The notes: generated by a model from the sequence alone, not told the origin. Positions 1 to 10,532 are shown, counted from the first letter of the stretch. The stretch: 64,000 nt of DNA from Micrasema longulum (GCA_022494885.1 JAGVSM010002388.1:372001-436000), one strand, 5' to 3'. Numbers and translations: made by a program.

Positions 1-91
1 TTTTATTATTAATATTCAAAGCATTAACTTTGTGGTCCAACATTTTAATATTATATTAATAAAATTTGTATAAAACCACTCACCGACTTAT

Positions 92-136
92 CTGTCTACC
101 GGTTTCGAGACGTAACCCGTCTATTCGTCAGGACAA
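92..136 (-). ncRNA. Hammerhead-like motif, PLE-1 copy a
   Basis: Read on the minus strand: stem I TTGTC (136-132) pairs with GACAG (96-92, one G.T wobble). The core CTGACGA lies at 131-125. Stem II is AGACG/CGTCT, followed by GAA and then the self-complementary ACCGGT, ending in A at 97 where cleavage would be predicted. There are extra bases between the core and stem II compared with the standard hammerhead, so activity is uncertain. Confidence 0.5.
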
Positions 137-460
137 CAACACTACACCAACATGCAAATACCACTACACACCTTTACCATAGTAGATTTGCAAAAATATA
201 AAATCGACATGCAGGTTAGACACATGCTTCACAACGCCACCACCGAGGGTTAATGACTTATGAAGCTAATATTTCAAAAGGATTAACAATCGAAAAAGGA
301 GGAAAAAGGGAGGGGTAGGGTAGGGTGACCATTACAATGAAATATCGAATAATGTACTATATTGGAAAGTTACTTGATTATTAATTAATGGGACATTATT
401 TTTCAAAGCCTTCATTATGTAAGTAATGTAATATAATGTAAGTAATGTAATGTAATGTTG

Positions 461-505
461 TTATCCTGACAAAGAGACGGGTTACGTCTCGACACCGGTA
501 GACAG
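461..505 (+). ncRNA. Hammerhead-like motif, PLE-1 copy b (degenerate)
   Basis: CTGACAA at 466-472, stem II GAGACG/CGTCTC (474-479 with 485-490, six pairs), then GACACCGGTA (491-500) and GACAG. Two core positions differ from the hammerhead consensus (the G of CTGANGA and the last A of GAA), so this copy is probably inactive. Confidence 0.4.
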
Positions 506-694
506 ATAAGTCGGTGAGTGGTTTTATACAAATTTTATTAACATAATATTAGAATTTGTTTTATTTTCCGCGCAATATTTTTTCAGAATTTCACAAAATT
601 TAACTTTTTTCATCATTTGATGCTGCGTCGTTTAGGGTGAGATTCGTATAATTGAATTATTTCACCTACATACTAGGCAACGCCTGAAAATATA

Positions 695-1050
695 AAGGTT
701 TCAGCCCGCATAAATAAAGGTTTCAGCTCTTTAACTTCACAAACATCAACAGATGAAAGAATTTAAGGGATATAGATGTTCAAATATAGGCAGAATTGTG
801 AATGTTACACAGTGTGTAAATTGGCCACTTAAACCAGCCCATGACAGGTCATAAGCCCTGTAGATGCCTAAACTTATATATTACCTTCTCTTAAATGTTA
901 TTCATCTTTGTTGTGATATGTTAATGTTTACAGCTCCCCAGGGAGTTGAATCCAGTCCTTGTCTACAAAAATTTGGACAAACTAAAAATATTGTTGATAA
1001 ATCCACCTGGTCCATGAAGAAGTATAGAAATTGTAAAAAAAGGTTTTCAG
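695..1050 (+). repeat. Family R dispersed repeat, copy 1
   Basis: This holds AAGGTTTCAGCTCTTTAACT, ACACAGTGTGTAAA, CTTAAACCAGCCCATGACAG and the right-hand part ending in CAAAAATTTGGACAAACT. The same blocks recur at least nine times in the window on both strands, and two copies back to back form the foldback at 52468-52912. No coding capacity is visible; the 65-codon frame inside it is chance. It is probably a non-autonomous DNA transposon (MITE). Confidence 0.65.
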
Positions 1051-1096
1051 ACGTTGCCTAGTATTTAGGTGAGATAATTCAATAAGATGAATATCT

Positions 1097-1310
1097 CACC
1101 CGCATAAATAAAGGTTTCAGCTCTTTAACTTCACAGACATCAACGGATGAAAGAATTGAAGGGATATAGATGTTCAAATATGAGCAGAATGGTGAATGTT
1201 ACAAAGTGTGTAAAGTGGCCACTTAAACCAGCCCATGACAGGTCATAAGCCCTGTAGGATACCTAGGCTTATATATCACCTTCTCTTAAATGTTCTTCAT
1301 CTCTGTTCTA
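1097..1310 (+). repeat. Family R dispersed repeat, copy 2 (tandem to copy 1)
   Basis: This repeats the block AAAGGTTTCAGCTCTTTAAC through TTCTTCATCTCTGTT found about 400 bp upstream. The two units lie head to tail, separated by the linker that contains CTCACCCGCATAAATAAA. Confidence 0.65.
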
Positions 1311-1687
1311 TAAATATATATTTAATTATATAAAACAGTTTGATAAAAAAATTCAGATACAATAGTGTTTTTTTGAAGGGAAAATATAAAAGACAATACA
1401 TTTTCAGGGCATAATCTATGTCAAATGCATGTCAATTTAACCTAGATAACTGAATTCTCTTTTTAAGAAGGTTGTTCGTCATCCTTGAAATATTCATTAA
1501 TTATGACGAATTCTGGAGAAGGTTAAATTCCAGTCATTATATTTTGTTCAGGTCAGGACGGATGAAAAATACAATACTTAGAGCAAAGTCTTGATATTTT
1601 TGAAATAGTGTACTAATATTCGTCTTATTTCTGGTCATTTTAATGCTACTCATATTTTATACTTTGGATTGTGTTGGTAACTACATA

Positions 1688-1985
1688 GGTATGTTAGAGA
1701 CGCCCCTTCTTTATTGACATTTAAGTCAATATTAAAATGTCACTATCTAAATATTTAAGTTGTTCCTTTATCTTTTTCTTTCCTCCCCCCCCCTCTTTCC
1801 TCTCTTTATAGTATAGTGTTAATTTTTTGTGTATTTTTATTTTCTTAATCTTTGTTTTTGATTTTGTACAAAATTGTAAGATTCAATGTCCATGTCCTTG
1901 TAATTTTTTCATACTGAACGGTTTTGGAAGGTGGAAAGAAATCGCGTTAAGGCAATATGCCCGCTCTAATAAATAATAAATAAAG
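1688..1985 (+). repeat. LINE 3' end, same family as 41277-41790
   Basis: ATGTTAGAGACGCCCCTTCT and the following approximately 290 bp match 41475-41775, where the sequence is preceded by a LINE ORF2 C-terminal reading frame. The copy ends in AATAAATAATAAATAAAG, a typical LINE tail. It is a 5'-truncated insertion with only the last few codons plus the 3' untranslated region. Confidence 0.65.
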
Positions 1986-2209
1986 AAACATATATTTTTT
2001 AATGGTTTTTTTATTGCAATTCTTAAAATTGTCATTTTTATATTAGCACTAAGATGCTTAGGCTACCAGATTAAAGAGAGCCCTTTCGGGCAGCTTTTCT
2101 CGTTCGGCATCGAGCAAATTTTCCGGGTATGTCGGCACCGCTTAGAAGACTTATGTCCTCAGATGCGGTGTGCGGTATGTGGGGGCAAGCTATTTTTATT
2201 ATTATTTTA

Positions 2210-2370
2210 TTTTTTTATGCTCCTCAACAGGCCAGGAGATCTAATTACAGTAGTGAATTACATCACAGATCACCTAGGCTTGAGGAAAATCACTTTTTTT
2301 TTGTGTTCTCATCGGGAATCGAACCCGGAACCTTCCGTGTGTGAGTCAAGAGTCTTGAACACTTTACCAC
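2210..2370 (-). repeat. tRNA-derived SINE, family A, copy 1
   Basis: On the minus strand it has a tRNA-like head with a B box GGTTCGATTCCC and the conserved continuation GATGAGAACACAAAAA, then GTAATTCAC and GGCCTGTTG. Four other copies in the window share this layout (10533, 12434, 35540, 49252). Confidence 0.75.
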
Positions 2371-2654
2371 ATTATTTTAAGTTACGATATTGTATTTCCT
2401 TGTTAATTATTATGGCGATGTCGATTCTATTCGATAGCCCGACCTCTGTTATTTACTGCCGACGACTGTAAGTGGTTATTTACAAATATTACTTCAAATA
2501 AAAAGTACATGTTAAGTATCCTCAGACACATTTTTTAAATGTTTTGTTTTTAATATTTTTTTTGAAATCTTAAAGGTGATTTAAGCTGCAATTTTTCGTT
2601 GTCCCTGAACTAGCTGTGGAGCAAATAAAATGATTGACAAAAACAAAAGAGCGG

Positions 2655-2890
2655 GTAAATTTGGGCACCCTGACAAATCCGCAATAGCGGAAGCTTTATA
2701 GACACTGGACATTTTATCGCCTTCGAACCAAAATTTTTACATAAACCCAGTAATTACAGTGCACGAATAATAAAAGAGGCAATTGAAACACACAGACACC
2801 CAAATAACATAAACGAAGACGACGGGCTTTAATTAAACTCAACTTGGTGCCTAGCACTAAATACAACAAAAACGAATAGAAATGTGCCTA
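2655..2890 (+). pseudogene. PLE-3 GIY-YIG endonuclease remnant
   Basis: Translated fragments in changing frames resemble the C-terminal GIY-YIG nuclease region of Penelope-like elements. They show an SAIAE-like segment, then a hydrophobic block, an (I/V)KEAIE-like stretch, and a HPNNINEDDG-like stretch, which is a characteristic PLE signature. Frame breaks and stops make it non-functional. Penelope-like elements encode a reverse transcriptase fused to this nuclease; no RT part is visible upstream, so the copy is 5'-truncated. A hammerhead-like motif follows about 50 bp downstream, as expected for a PLE 3' end. Confidence 0.6.
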
Positions 2891-2937
2891 AAAATTACTA
2901 TTATATAAACATATACCTTTTTAAACAAAACACACAG

Positions 2938-2985
2938 TTTTACCCTGAAGATAGCTCCTGCAATGGTAGCCAAAACGTCGAAACA
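2938..2985 (+). ncRNA. Hammerhead-like motif, PLE-3 copy a
   Basis: CTGAAGA at 2945-2951 matches the CTGANGA core. ACGTC at 2975-2979 forms the shortest possible self-complementary stem III (ACGT) with a GTC-type cleavage triplet. The GAA before it has decayed to AAA. It aligns with a better preserved minus-strand copy at 48105-48145. Confidence 0.45.
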
Positions 2986-3099
2986 AATCGAACACACACA
3001 GTATCACTCAAAAAAGAAACGTATTGTAACAATGTTGTCTTCATCAGGAGTCGGTGGAAAATGCAAAATTAACGAATTCTGCTTTACAAATAAAAGCTT

Positions 3100-3953
3100 G
3101 CCGAGTAGAAACTCTAGTTAGCGGTTACAGGCGAAATGGATGGTTAATTTAACTTATTAAAATTAAACGCTTTGTAAAATATACCTAATTTATGAGATAA
3201 ATTGCGGATTTTTTTCTCTTTCTTTTTCTCTTTATTTTAATCAAACTATATACCCTATTTCTAGTAGATCTTAAAAATGAATTTGTAATTAACATTTTAT
3301 CCTGGTCTTTACTTCTTTGTTGATATTTTACATTGTATATTTATTTTATTTTATTTATTTTATTTTATTCAGAAAACACACAGTCAAACAAAATAAGTAT
3401 TAAAAACAACATTTTTTTTAACATAAAAAGATCAATTAAGTTTTCATAAATTAAAAAGATATAAATATTAAATGTGACAAAAAAAATAAATAAATAAGAA
3501 TTTTAAGTGAGAAAAGAATAATTGTTGACATTTGCGTTTTCCATGGAGGTAATAAATTAAAATAAATAAAAATACCGAATGTTCACTCCGAGCCATCCAC
3601 GCACATATAAAACATACACAAACATAAACATTACATGCGGCACATATACATAGCATAAACCACTCAAGATGCACATTCAGCAACTATTCCAAATAATCGA
3701 CCCCATGAAGAAATTTTCTGTACAAATGCAACGTGCAGTTAAAAATGTCTACATTAATACTGAGTCCGTTATAATTTCTACAGGTACGTCTTATGAATGA
3801 ATTTGAGGTATAATTGTTTTTACAAGTTGGTACATAGAAAAGGGAATTTAATCTAGTATAGCGAAGAGGACAACAGAAACCAATATTTTGTAAAAGATAC
3901 GGTGAATCAACTATGTTGGTTTACATACTCTATTTAACAATCATTCTTACAGT
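3100..3953. other. AT-rich DNA left of the gypsy insertion
   Basis: There is a (TTTTATT)-type simple repeat at about 3343-3370 and otherwise unassigned AT-rich sequence. The stretch 3690-3953 may be an old LINE 3' part on either strand, but I cannot show it. The gypsy element interrupts the host sequence at the CAGT at 3950-3953. Confidence 0.4.
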
Positions 3954-4310
3954 TGTGGCGGGTCGACAACGACGGCACGAGCCGAACATTGCCGAACGCC
4001 GACGTAGAGCGTACGAACGGGCCAAACCGGCTTAGAGAATACTACCGGATTCCGACCTCACCGCACGCGTCTTCGAGGCACAAAATTACCGCCAATTTAG
4101 ATTTACCAACTTCATTTTATTTTGCCTAATATAGTTATTAGAATCCTTCTTTCAATGTGTTAGCTTCAGTAGTTTAGTTTCGTGAATAAATCTTTGTGTA
4201 AAACGTAAGTACCCTGTTTTACTTGCTCTCATTCTGTGCACCCACATAACTTTGTACATCACAAAATTAGGCCACCAACTAGGTGCCTACATAAAAGTAC
4301 AAATACTAAA
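3954..4310 (+). repeat. 5' LTR of the gypsy element
   Basis: It begins TGTGGCGGGTCGAC and ends AAATACTAAA. It is 357 bp and aligns without gaps to 9751-10107, with one substitution (T at 4040). The right end lacks the usual CA, but the boundary is fixed by the match and the flanking duplication. Confidence 0.95.
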
Positions 4311-4330
4311 AGTGGTATACCCCGACGTTT
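4311..4330 (+). promoter_or_regulatory. Candidate primer binding site
   Basis: TGGTATACCCCGACG starts two bases after the left LTR. TGG is expected opposite a tRNA CCA end, but I could not assign the tRNA. Confidence 0.45.
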
Positions 4331-5762
4331 GAACACGAAAACACAACATTAAACAATCAATCACGGTGACCCCATTCAAATTCCATAAAAATTGCGCAAA
4401 ATTTCAGACAGAAATATCTTCGCTTGACAAAATTGTACAACAATTACTTTTTTTCGGTCGGTACATGAAAAATTTAAAATTTCATTTTTAATTTGATTGC
4501 ACTTTTAATTTATTTGTAATTAATCAAGGTTAATCTATTTCAAGGTTAACTTATTGTAAGGTTAATTAATTTAGTATAATAGAATTATATTATAATAATT
4601 ATAATATATAATAGAATTAGATTTTTCAAAGACCGAGCGAATCGAGTGAATTTTTCTGTCGGTAACAATCTTCAATGTAAATGTAACTAATGTAAATGTA
4701 ATTAATGTAACTAGTGAATTGATTAAACTGTGATTAATTTCTTAACAATATTACTCGGCCGGGATTAATTCAAACAGGTGATTCATAATTTAACTAAAAT
4801 TATTATAAACAAACATAATATAATACGTTCGAGCGACTCGCTCACCAAAAATCGCACGCCGAGTAATACATTCCTACAACACATATAAATTTTATTTTTT
4901 TTTATTTTTCTTGAGTCGAACACACAAACAATTCACACGAACATTTACATAGGGTGCCAGATTGAGTAGAGGTACTTACAGGGTACCGGAACATAATTAT
5001 TTTTGACAAATATTATATGGCGAGACAAGCGTGACGTAGGCATCCGAAAGTTTCCTCCTTGTGAACGCACTGCGGGAGTAAGTTTTTTTTTACCAGCGAA
5101 ATCTATCGGAAATATTTTTCAGCTGGCGCAGTCGTTCACAATACTTGCAATTTGTAAAATTTTATTTTTGTAAACAACTTGAAACTATCAAACAAACAGA
5201 TATTCGGGCGGCTAAGCCGACGAATGTTTAACTTAGTACGTGGACATTAGTATCCATACTTTTTTTCTATATACATTATATCGTGTGACTGTACTATATA
5301 TGTTTATATTTTTAACCTAGGCTATGCATGTTATTATGTGTTACAGATTTGAAGTTTTACCATAAACATTTTTAAACTTGATATATTGTACAACGGACAA
5401 TCAAAAGGAATATTAATATTGAGGGGACCACTCAGGCTTGGAGAATACAAATACCTAATAGTTGGAAAATGTGTTCCGCCGTATGGTAAAATAATTATTT
5501 AAATTTTCTGTTTTAATTTTCTTTTCTATAACTTGCACAGTACATACATAACAAATAGTGACTCTGACATTTAAAAAATAAATATTTTTGTTTGAAATTT
5601 AAATTTTAAATTTAAATCTAATAATTTAAACTTAACTTTTTAATACAACTACACTCATTATTGAATACTTTTATTTCAATATTTTAACTTATACTGTAAT
5701 CATTATTACATACATTTTTCTGAATTTTTTTTTTAAAAACGAATATTTTTAAACTGTAAACA
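4331..5762 (+). other. Long untranslated leader of the gypsy element
   Basis: About 1.4 kb without a reading frame of 60 codons or more. It is very AT-rich, with three AAGGTTAA motifs at exact 16-bp spacing (4526, 4542, 4558) and a G+C-richer block near 5000-5110. Its role is not known; packaging or insulator functions are known for other gypsy leaders but nothing here proves them. Confidence 0.6.
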
Positions 5763-6639
5763 ATGGCTAACAAGGACAACACTGACTTGACAAATATCAA
5801 CACAGCAAACAACATGTTCCACACGGATAGGATTAGCGTTAAACTACCACAGCTATGGGTGAACAACATCGAACTTTGGTTTAAACAGATAGAAGCACAA
5901 TTCGAGTTGGCAAACATAGTTTCAGAAGACGCACGTTATAGTCACTTAGTGTCAAAACTTGAACAAGCGCACATAGAACAAGTTTCAGATATTTTACTCA
6001 TGGAACCGAACCGAGCAAAATATACGAGGCTGAAGGAAGCTATAATCCAACGCATGGGCTGTCACAGGACAGAAGGAGAGAAAAACTGTTTTCTTCCTTA
6101 CAGCTTGGGGATCGAAACCCATCCAGCCTACTTAGAGAGATGCGGACGCTAGCAATAGGTTTACAAATAGACGAAACGACGTTGCAATACTTGTGGATAC
6201 AACAACTGCCCAGACGATCCAAGCGCATTTAGCCATAAGCGAAGATGACTGGGATAGGCAAGCGACGATAGCAGATCGCCTAATACAGGTGTACACACAG
6301 GATAATGTAGCGGTAGTAGGTACCAACAATAAAAATAACATTGGTAGTTTAGAACAGTCCGTACAAGCTCTAACCCATAAGGTAGAGAGTTTATTTCACA
6401 CAATCAACAAACAGCATAGTCACAACAACAATAACAATAGATTCAAACACACAACAAGTAACAGCAGTAACAATTTCAATAACAACAAATACAACAACAA
6501 TTTCAACAAAACAAGCTATAGGGCCAACGGAAATAACAAGAAAACTATTCTTTGTTACTCCCACACAAAATTTGGCGATCAAGCTAAGAAATGCGTCACA
6601 CCATGTGAATTTAAACCGCATCTAGCTTCAAAAAACTAG
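5763..6639 (+). pseudogene. gag: gag-like protein, broken by two frame changes
   Basis: The ATG at 5763 opens a frame with a typical arthropod Ty3/gypsy capsid start: a VKLPQLW-like segment, then ELWFKQIEAQFELA at about residues 37-50. This frame stops at 6150-6152. Homology continues in a second frame from about 6060 to 6215 and then in a third frame to the stop at 6637-6639. The third part ends with a zinc-finger-like C-x2-H-x3-FG-x2-A-x2-C-x3-C motif (about 6559-6614), common in this clade instead of a CCHC knuckle. An asparagine-rich linker lies before it (about 6410-6535). Each of the two changes moves the frame by one base, near 6054-6062 and near 6210-6217. They may be real mutations or assembly errors, since pol is intact and the LTRs are nearly identical. 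Gag normally forms the particle that houses reverse transcription. Confidence 0.85.
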
Positions 6640-9600
6640 ATGGTCGAATCATAGCGGAGGCGGCCGATTCAACCAACACAACACGTCTCTTTGTTAAAGA
6701 TCGTGATACCGGTGTGTCATACCTCGTTGACTCCGGATCGGAAATATCATTAATTCCTAGATCTTTACACAAACGCCATGGAGAAAAGTCTAAGCTAATT
6801 CTCTATGCAGCGAACGGGACTACGATCCAGAATTTCGGAGTTACCACGGTAACACTGAATCTGGGATGTAAACAAATGTTTACATGGAAGTTTATAATAG
6901 CGGATACGACACGCCCTATTATAGGAGCAGATTTTCTCCACATCTTCCACCTGTTAGTAGATGTTAGGAACAAACGGTTAGTAGACAATACAAACGGCAA
7001 GATAGTCAGAGCATTTGACATCTCCACAAACAACAACATAACATGTTCCATATCATTAACAGACAAAACCAACATTTACCACTCACTCATATTGAAGTAT
7101 CCACAACTAGTAGATATCAATAAACCATACGCAGGGCTGGATAAACACAACACAATCCACCATATAGATACCCGTGGCAAACCCGTTATGTGTAAGACTC
7201 GTCGGCTGTCCCCAGAACTACTGAGGCAGGCGAAGCAAGAGTTCGATCACATGGTGGCTCAAGGTATTTGTAGACCCTCCAAGAGTGAGTGGGCCTCTCC
7301 ATTGCATATGGTGAAGAAGAGCGATGGTACTTATCGCCCTTGTGGCGATTACCGTAGCTTAAACGCACAGACGGTACCTGATCGTTATTCCTTGCCACAT
7401 ATCCACGATATATGCAATGACTTATTTAACTGTAAAATTTTTTCCAAAATTGACTTACAACGAGCATATCACCAAATTCCAATTAATGAAACTGACATTA
7501 AAAAGACAGCTATAACCACACCATTCGGGTTATTTGAATTTGTAAGAATGCCATTCGGACTATCATGCGCTGCACAAACATTCCAACGGCACATCAACGA
7601 AGTCACAAGAGGTCTAGAAGGAGTACACGCATATATCGACGATATATTGATCGCTTCACCAGACGAAGAAACACATGTGGAACACTTAAAAGCTTTGTTC
7701 CAGCGACTTCAAGATCATGGAATGGTGGTAAACCCATCTAAATGCGAGTTTGCCAAGAAAACACTGTTATTTCTTGGTTATGAAATTTCGGCTGAAGGCA
7801 TCGGACCCTCGCCAACAAAAGTGGAAGCCATCACGAACCTCAACAAGCCAGAAACCATTAAGCAGTTGAGAAGATTCTTGGCCATGGGAAACTTCTACCG
7901 AAGATTCATACCACGAGCAGCACACAAATTGATACGACTACACGATTACCTCAAGGGAGCAAAAAAGAATGACAACAGAAAAGTAGAGTGGAACGAAGTC
8001 ACTACACACGATTTCGAAGAGGTCAAGAACTCGCTGATCAACGCCACTAAGCTTAGCTACCCAGAGGAAAGCAGCAAGATGTCAGTGTGGACAGACGCCT
8101 CAGATTACGCAATCGGAGGCGTGCTACAACAAACCACAGACGGCATCAACTACAAACCGATAAGTTTCTTCTCAAAAAAGTTGAACAAGGCTCAGTGTTC
8201 ATATAGTACGTACGACAGGGAACTACTAGCCATTTTTGAGACTGTAAGGTACTTTCAACATTATCTGGAGGGCAGAGAATTCTGTATATACACGGACCAT
8301 AAACCACTACAATTCGTGTTTAGAAGGAAAAGTCACGACAAAGAAAGCCCCAGACAACTCAGATATCTAGACTACATCTCACAGTTCAGCACGGACATCA
8401 AATACATAAAAGGAGAAGACAACGTCGTCGCCGATACCTTATCAAGAATCGACATGATCGAACAAGAGGCAAACATATCGTTCGAAAAGATCCATAAAGA
8501 ACAAAGGCAGGACAACGAACTACTCGCACTCTTGGACGACAAGAACACTGCTCTGAACCTGATCAAAACCAACATGCAGGGACAAGAAATCGTCTTCGAT
8601 CTCAACAAAGGCAACATGCGACCGTACATCCCAAAAACGCTACAGAGATCTTTCTTCAACCAAGTGCATAACCTCAACCATGCAGGAGCCGACGCCACGA
8701 CCAAGACCATCAGTCAAAGAGGCGTCTGGAAAAATATGAAAGCAGACTGCGCAGCTTGGACGAAGGCCTGCATACCCTGTCAGAAGAGCAAAGTCAACAA
8801 ACACACGAGGACACCGATCATCAAGATCGACATGCCGAGACAGAAATTCTGCGTGGTCCATGTCGACCTCATCGGACCTTTTCCACCATCAGAGGGACTG
8901 AGGTACTGCCTCACATGTATCGACCGATACACTCGATGGGCGGAAGTAATCCCTATCGCAGATATCCAGACCCACACAATCATCAGAGCCATCTGGGACA
9001 ACTGGATTGCGAGATACGGCGTACCGGAGAAAATTATAACTGATCAGGGTAGGCAATTCATGTCTACGGACTTTAACTTGTTTTGTTCCAGATCAGGCAT
9101 AGCACACTCCAACACGACGCCTTACCATCCACAAAGTAATGGCATGATCGAGCGATTTCATAGAACGCTGAAGACGGCCATTAAAGCTCACCACCCTGTT
9201 CCGTGGACAAAATCGATCAGCACCATACTACTCGGACTGAGGGCCACACTGCGCACGAATGCAGAGCACTCAGTAGCAGAGATGCTGTATGGGTGCAAAC
9301 TAAAGTTACCAGCAGACATCCTGGAGCAGACGAACGACTACATTGACCCGGACTCCTACACTAGGCAACTGGTAAATTTCATGCAAAACGTCAAACCAAG
9401 GCCAGTCGAGCACCACAATAAAGGTAACGTTTTCATCCACCCGGAACTAAAGAGAGCCACACACTTGTTTCTGAGGGACGACAGAGTGTACAAACCCCTG
9501 ATGCCGAACTACAAGGGGCCCTACAAGGTCATCACCAGGGCGGAAAAGACGGTAACACTGGACGTGGATGGCGAACATAAAAAGGTTTCGCTGGACAGGT

Positions 9601-9719
9601 GCAAGCCGGCGTTCCAGACAGCGGAAGAACGAGCCAGTCCAGCAGAAACGGAAACACCAACAGAACAACCGGCATACACAACGCGTAGCGGCAGGAGGGT
9701 GATACAGCGTCAGTTTTGA
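6615..9719 (+). CDS. pol: Pol polyprotein (protease, RT, RNase H, integrase)
   Basis: The frame is open from 6615. The 1001-codon part from GTG 6714 is not a likely independent start, since translation is expected by -1 frameshift from gag. Residues are counted from 6714. Aspartic protease: [11 protein letters not shown] at about 5-15. Reverse transcriptase: [13 protein letters not shown] at about 245, [15 protein letters not shown], and catalytic YIDD at about 306. RNase [12 protein letters not shown] at about 457 and [11 protein letters not shown]. Integrase: H-x3-H then C-x2-C zinc region at about 650-690. Catalytic D at about 716 (HVDLIGP), D at about 775 (TDQGRQF) and E at about 811 (IERFHRTLK), followed by a GPY/F-type module (YKGPYKVI) near 930. 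All catalytic residues are present and there is no internal stop. It cleaves the polyprotein, copies RNA to DNA and inserts the DNA. Base composition is richer in G+C than the flanks. Confidence 0.95.
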   Translation, partial: TASSFKKLDGRIIAEAADSTNTTRLFVKDRDTGVSYLVDSGSEISLIPRSLHKRHGEKSKLILYAANGTTIQNFGVTTVTLNLGCKQMFTWKFIIADTTRPIIGADFLHIFHLLVDVRNKRLVDNTNGKIVRAFDISTNNNITCSISLTDKTNIYHSLILKYPQLVDINKPYAGLDKHNTIHHIDTRGKPVMCKTRRLSPELLRQAKQEFDHMVAQGICRPSKSEWASPLHMVKKSDGTYRPCGDYRSLNAQTVPDRYSLPHIHDICNDLFNCKIFSKIDLQRAYHQIPINETDIKKTAITTPFGLFEFVRMPFGLSCAAQTFQRHINEVTRGLEGVHAYIDDILIASPDEETHVEHLKALFQRLQDHGMVVNPSKCEFAKKTLLFLGYEISAEGIGPSPTKVEAITNLNKPETIKQLRRFLAMGNFYRRFIPRAAHKLIRLHDYLKGAKKNDNRKVEWNEVTTHDFEEVKNSLINATKLSYPEESSKMSVWTDASDYAIGGVLQQTTDGINYKPISFFSKKLNKAQCSYSTYDRELLAIFETVRYFQHYLEGREFCIYTDHKPLQFVFRRKSHDKESPRQLRYLDYISQFSTDIKYIKGEDNVVADTLSRIDMIEQEANISFEKIHKEQRQDNELLALLDDKNTALNLIKTNMQGQEIVFDLNKGNMRPYIPKTLQRSFFNQVHNLNHAGADATTKTISQRGVWKNMKADCAAWTKACIPCQKSKVNKHTRTPIIKIDMPRQKFCVVHVDLIGPFPPSEGLRYCLTCIDRYTRWAEVIPIADIQTHTIIRAIWDNWIARYGVPEKIITDQGRQFMSTDFNLFCSRSGIAHSNTTPYHPQSNGMIERFHRTLKTAIKAHHPVPWTKSISTILLGLRATLRTNAEHSVAEMLYGCKLKLPADILEQTNDYIDPDSYTRQLVNFMQNVKPRPVEHHNKGNVFIHPELKRATHLFLRDDRVYKPLMPNYKGPYKVITRAEKTVTLDVDGEHKKVSLDRCKPAFQTAEERASPAETETPTEQPAYTTRSGRRVIQRQF
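6630..6674 (+). promoter_or_regulatory. Programmed -1 ribosomal frameshift signal (gag/pol)
   Basis: The heptamer A AAA AAC (6630-6636) is in the correct X XXY YYZ phase of the gag frame and is followed at once by the gag stop TAG (6637-6639). After 5 nt, GGTCGAATC (6642-6650) can pair with GATTCAACC (6666-6674): nine positions with one C.A mismatch and a 15-nt loop. The pol frame is open from 6615, so a -1 slip leads directly into it. A AAA AAC is an established retroviral slippery sequence. Whether it works in this host is inference. Confidence 0.8.
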
Positions 9720-9737
9720 AAAACAGATTTCAAAACT

Positions 9738-9750
9738 TGGAAGGGGGCTG
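9738..9750 (+). promoter_or_regulatory. Polypurine tract
   Basis: TGGAAGGGGGCTG lies directly before the right LTR and 19 nt after the pol stop. The purine run GGAAGGGGG is the expected plus-strand primer site. Confidence 0.85.
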
Positions 9751-10107
9751 TGTGGCGGGTCGACAACGACGGCACGAGCCGAACATTGCCGAACGCCGAC
9801 GTAGAGCGTACGAACGGGCCAAACCGGCTTAGAGAAAACTACCGGATTCCGACCTCACCGCACGCGTCTTCGAGGCACAAAATTACCGCCAATTTAGATT
9901 TACCAACTTCATTTTATTTTGCCTAATATAGTTATTAGAATCCTTCTTTCAATGTGTTAGCTTCAGTAGTTTAGTTTCGTGAATAAATCTTTGTGTAAAA
10001 CGTAAGTACCCTGTTTTACTTGCTCTCATTCTGTGCACCCACATAACTTTGTACATCACAAAATTAGGCCACCAACTAGGTGCCTACATAAAAGTACAAA
10101 TACTAAA
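9751..10107 (+). repeat. 3' LTR of the gypsy element
   Basis: It is identical to 3954-4310 except for A instead of T at 9837. GAATAAATC near the middle could serve as the polyadenylation signal. Confidence 0.95.
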
Positions 10108-10530
10108 CAGTTTTGCAATTTGGTAATTTTATTATTTTTACAAATACTAATTAATGCACCTAGACACGCACCCCCACCCTCACTTTCACACCTGAATGCA
10201 AACCCTCGTACACACACACAGACCATCACCCACCCACTCTCCCTCTTCACGCACACAAATATTCTAATTCAATATTTATTTTCTTGTGTATAATGTATTT
10301 TTATGGATATCTGTTATTGGTTTTATTTTATGCTTTTTCATTTGGACATCTTTAGTCGCCGTATTGCTGCTGATATTACAAATAAATAAAATAAAAATAA
10401 ACACTATAATTCTTCCAATCATTGCAGGCCCAGTCGCTGTCCACAGTGGTAAATTATGTTCTGGCGATGCTTAGTTCAGCGGGATGAATCTAATTCGCAT
10501 GATAACAATTTCAGCTCTTTTACTTCAGAA
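10108..10530. other. Flanking repeat-like DNA right of the gypsy element
   Basis: It starts with the CAGT duplication and a C/CA-rich low-complexity stretch (10165-10260). At 10360-10405 it has an ACAAATAAATAAAATAAA tail that looks like a LINE 3' end. No reading frame is recognised. Confidence 0.4.
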
Positions 10531-10532
10531 AA

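Larger units (their letters stand above)
1..545. repeat. Inverted pair of PLE-1 terminal repeats
   Basis: About 47-136 on the minus strand and 461-545 on the plus strand are inverted copies of the same segment, including the shared string ACCACTCACCGACTTATCTG and its complement. Each copy carries a hammerhead-like core. The arm between them holds a G-rich tract near 297-330; its complement matches the C-rich stretch near 22185-22215 in another copy of the family. Bases 1-46 match, in reverse complement, the sequence downstream of the hammerhead-like motif at 22890. Penelope-like elements are known for terminal repeats that can be inverted, so I read this as two opposed PLE ends. The left edge is cut by the window. 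Confidence 0.6.
3954..10107 (+). mobile_element. Complete Ty3/gypsy LTR retrotransposon, 6154 bp
   Basis: Two 357-bp LTRs flank a primer binding site, a long leader, a gag frame, a pol frame and a polypurine tract. The host bases CAGT (possibly ACAGT) are present on both sides (3950-3953 and 10108-10111), which is a target-site duplication. Domain order in pol is protease, reverse transcriptase, RNase H, integrase, the order of the Ty3/gypsy (Metaviridae) group. There is no third frame between pol stop and the right LTR, so no env: it is a retrotransposon, not an errantivirus-like element. The single LTR difference (4040 versus 9837) implies a very recent insertion. Gag is interrupted, so this copy may depend on other copies. 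Confidence 0.95.

Noticed and set aside
421..460. Tandem repeat TAAGTAATGTAATG as a CRISPR or satellite
   Set aside because: Only two or three short imperfect units; no spacers and no longer array. No CRISPR is expected in this genome.
6391..6621. Minus-strand open frames across the gypsy gag and pol
   Set aside because: Shadows of the coding strand with no recognisable domains.
9720..9750. env gene after pol
   Set aside because: Only 31 bp separate the pol stop from the right LTR.
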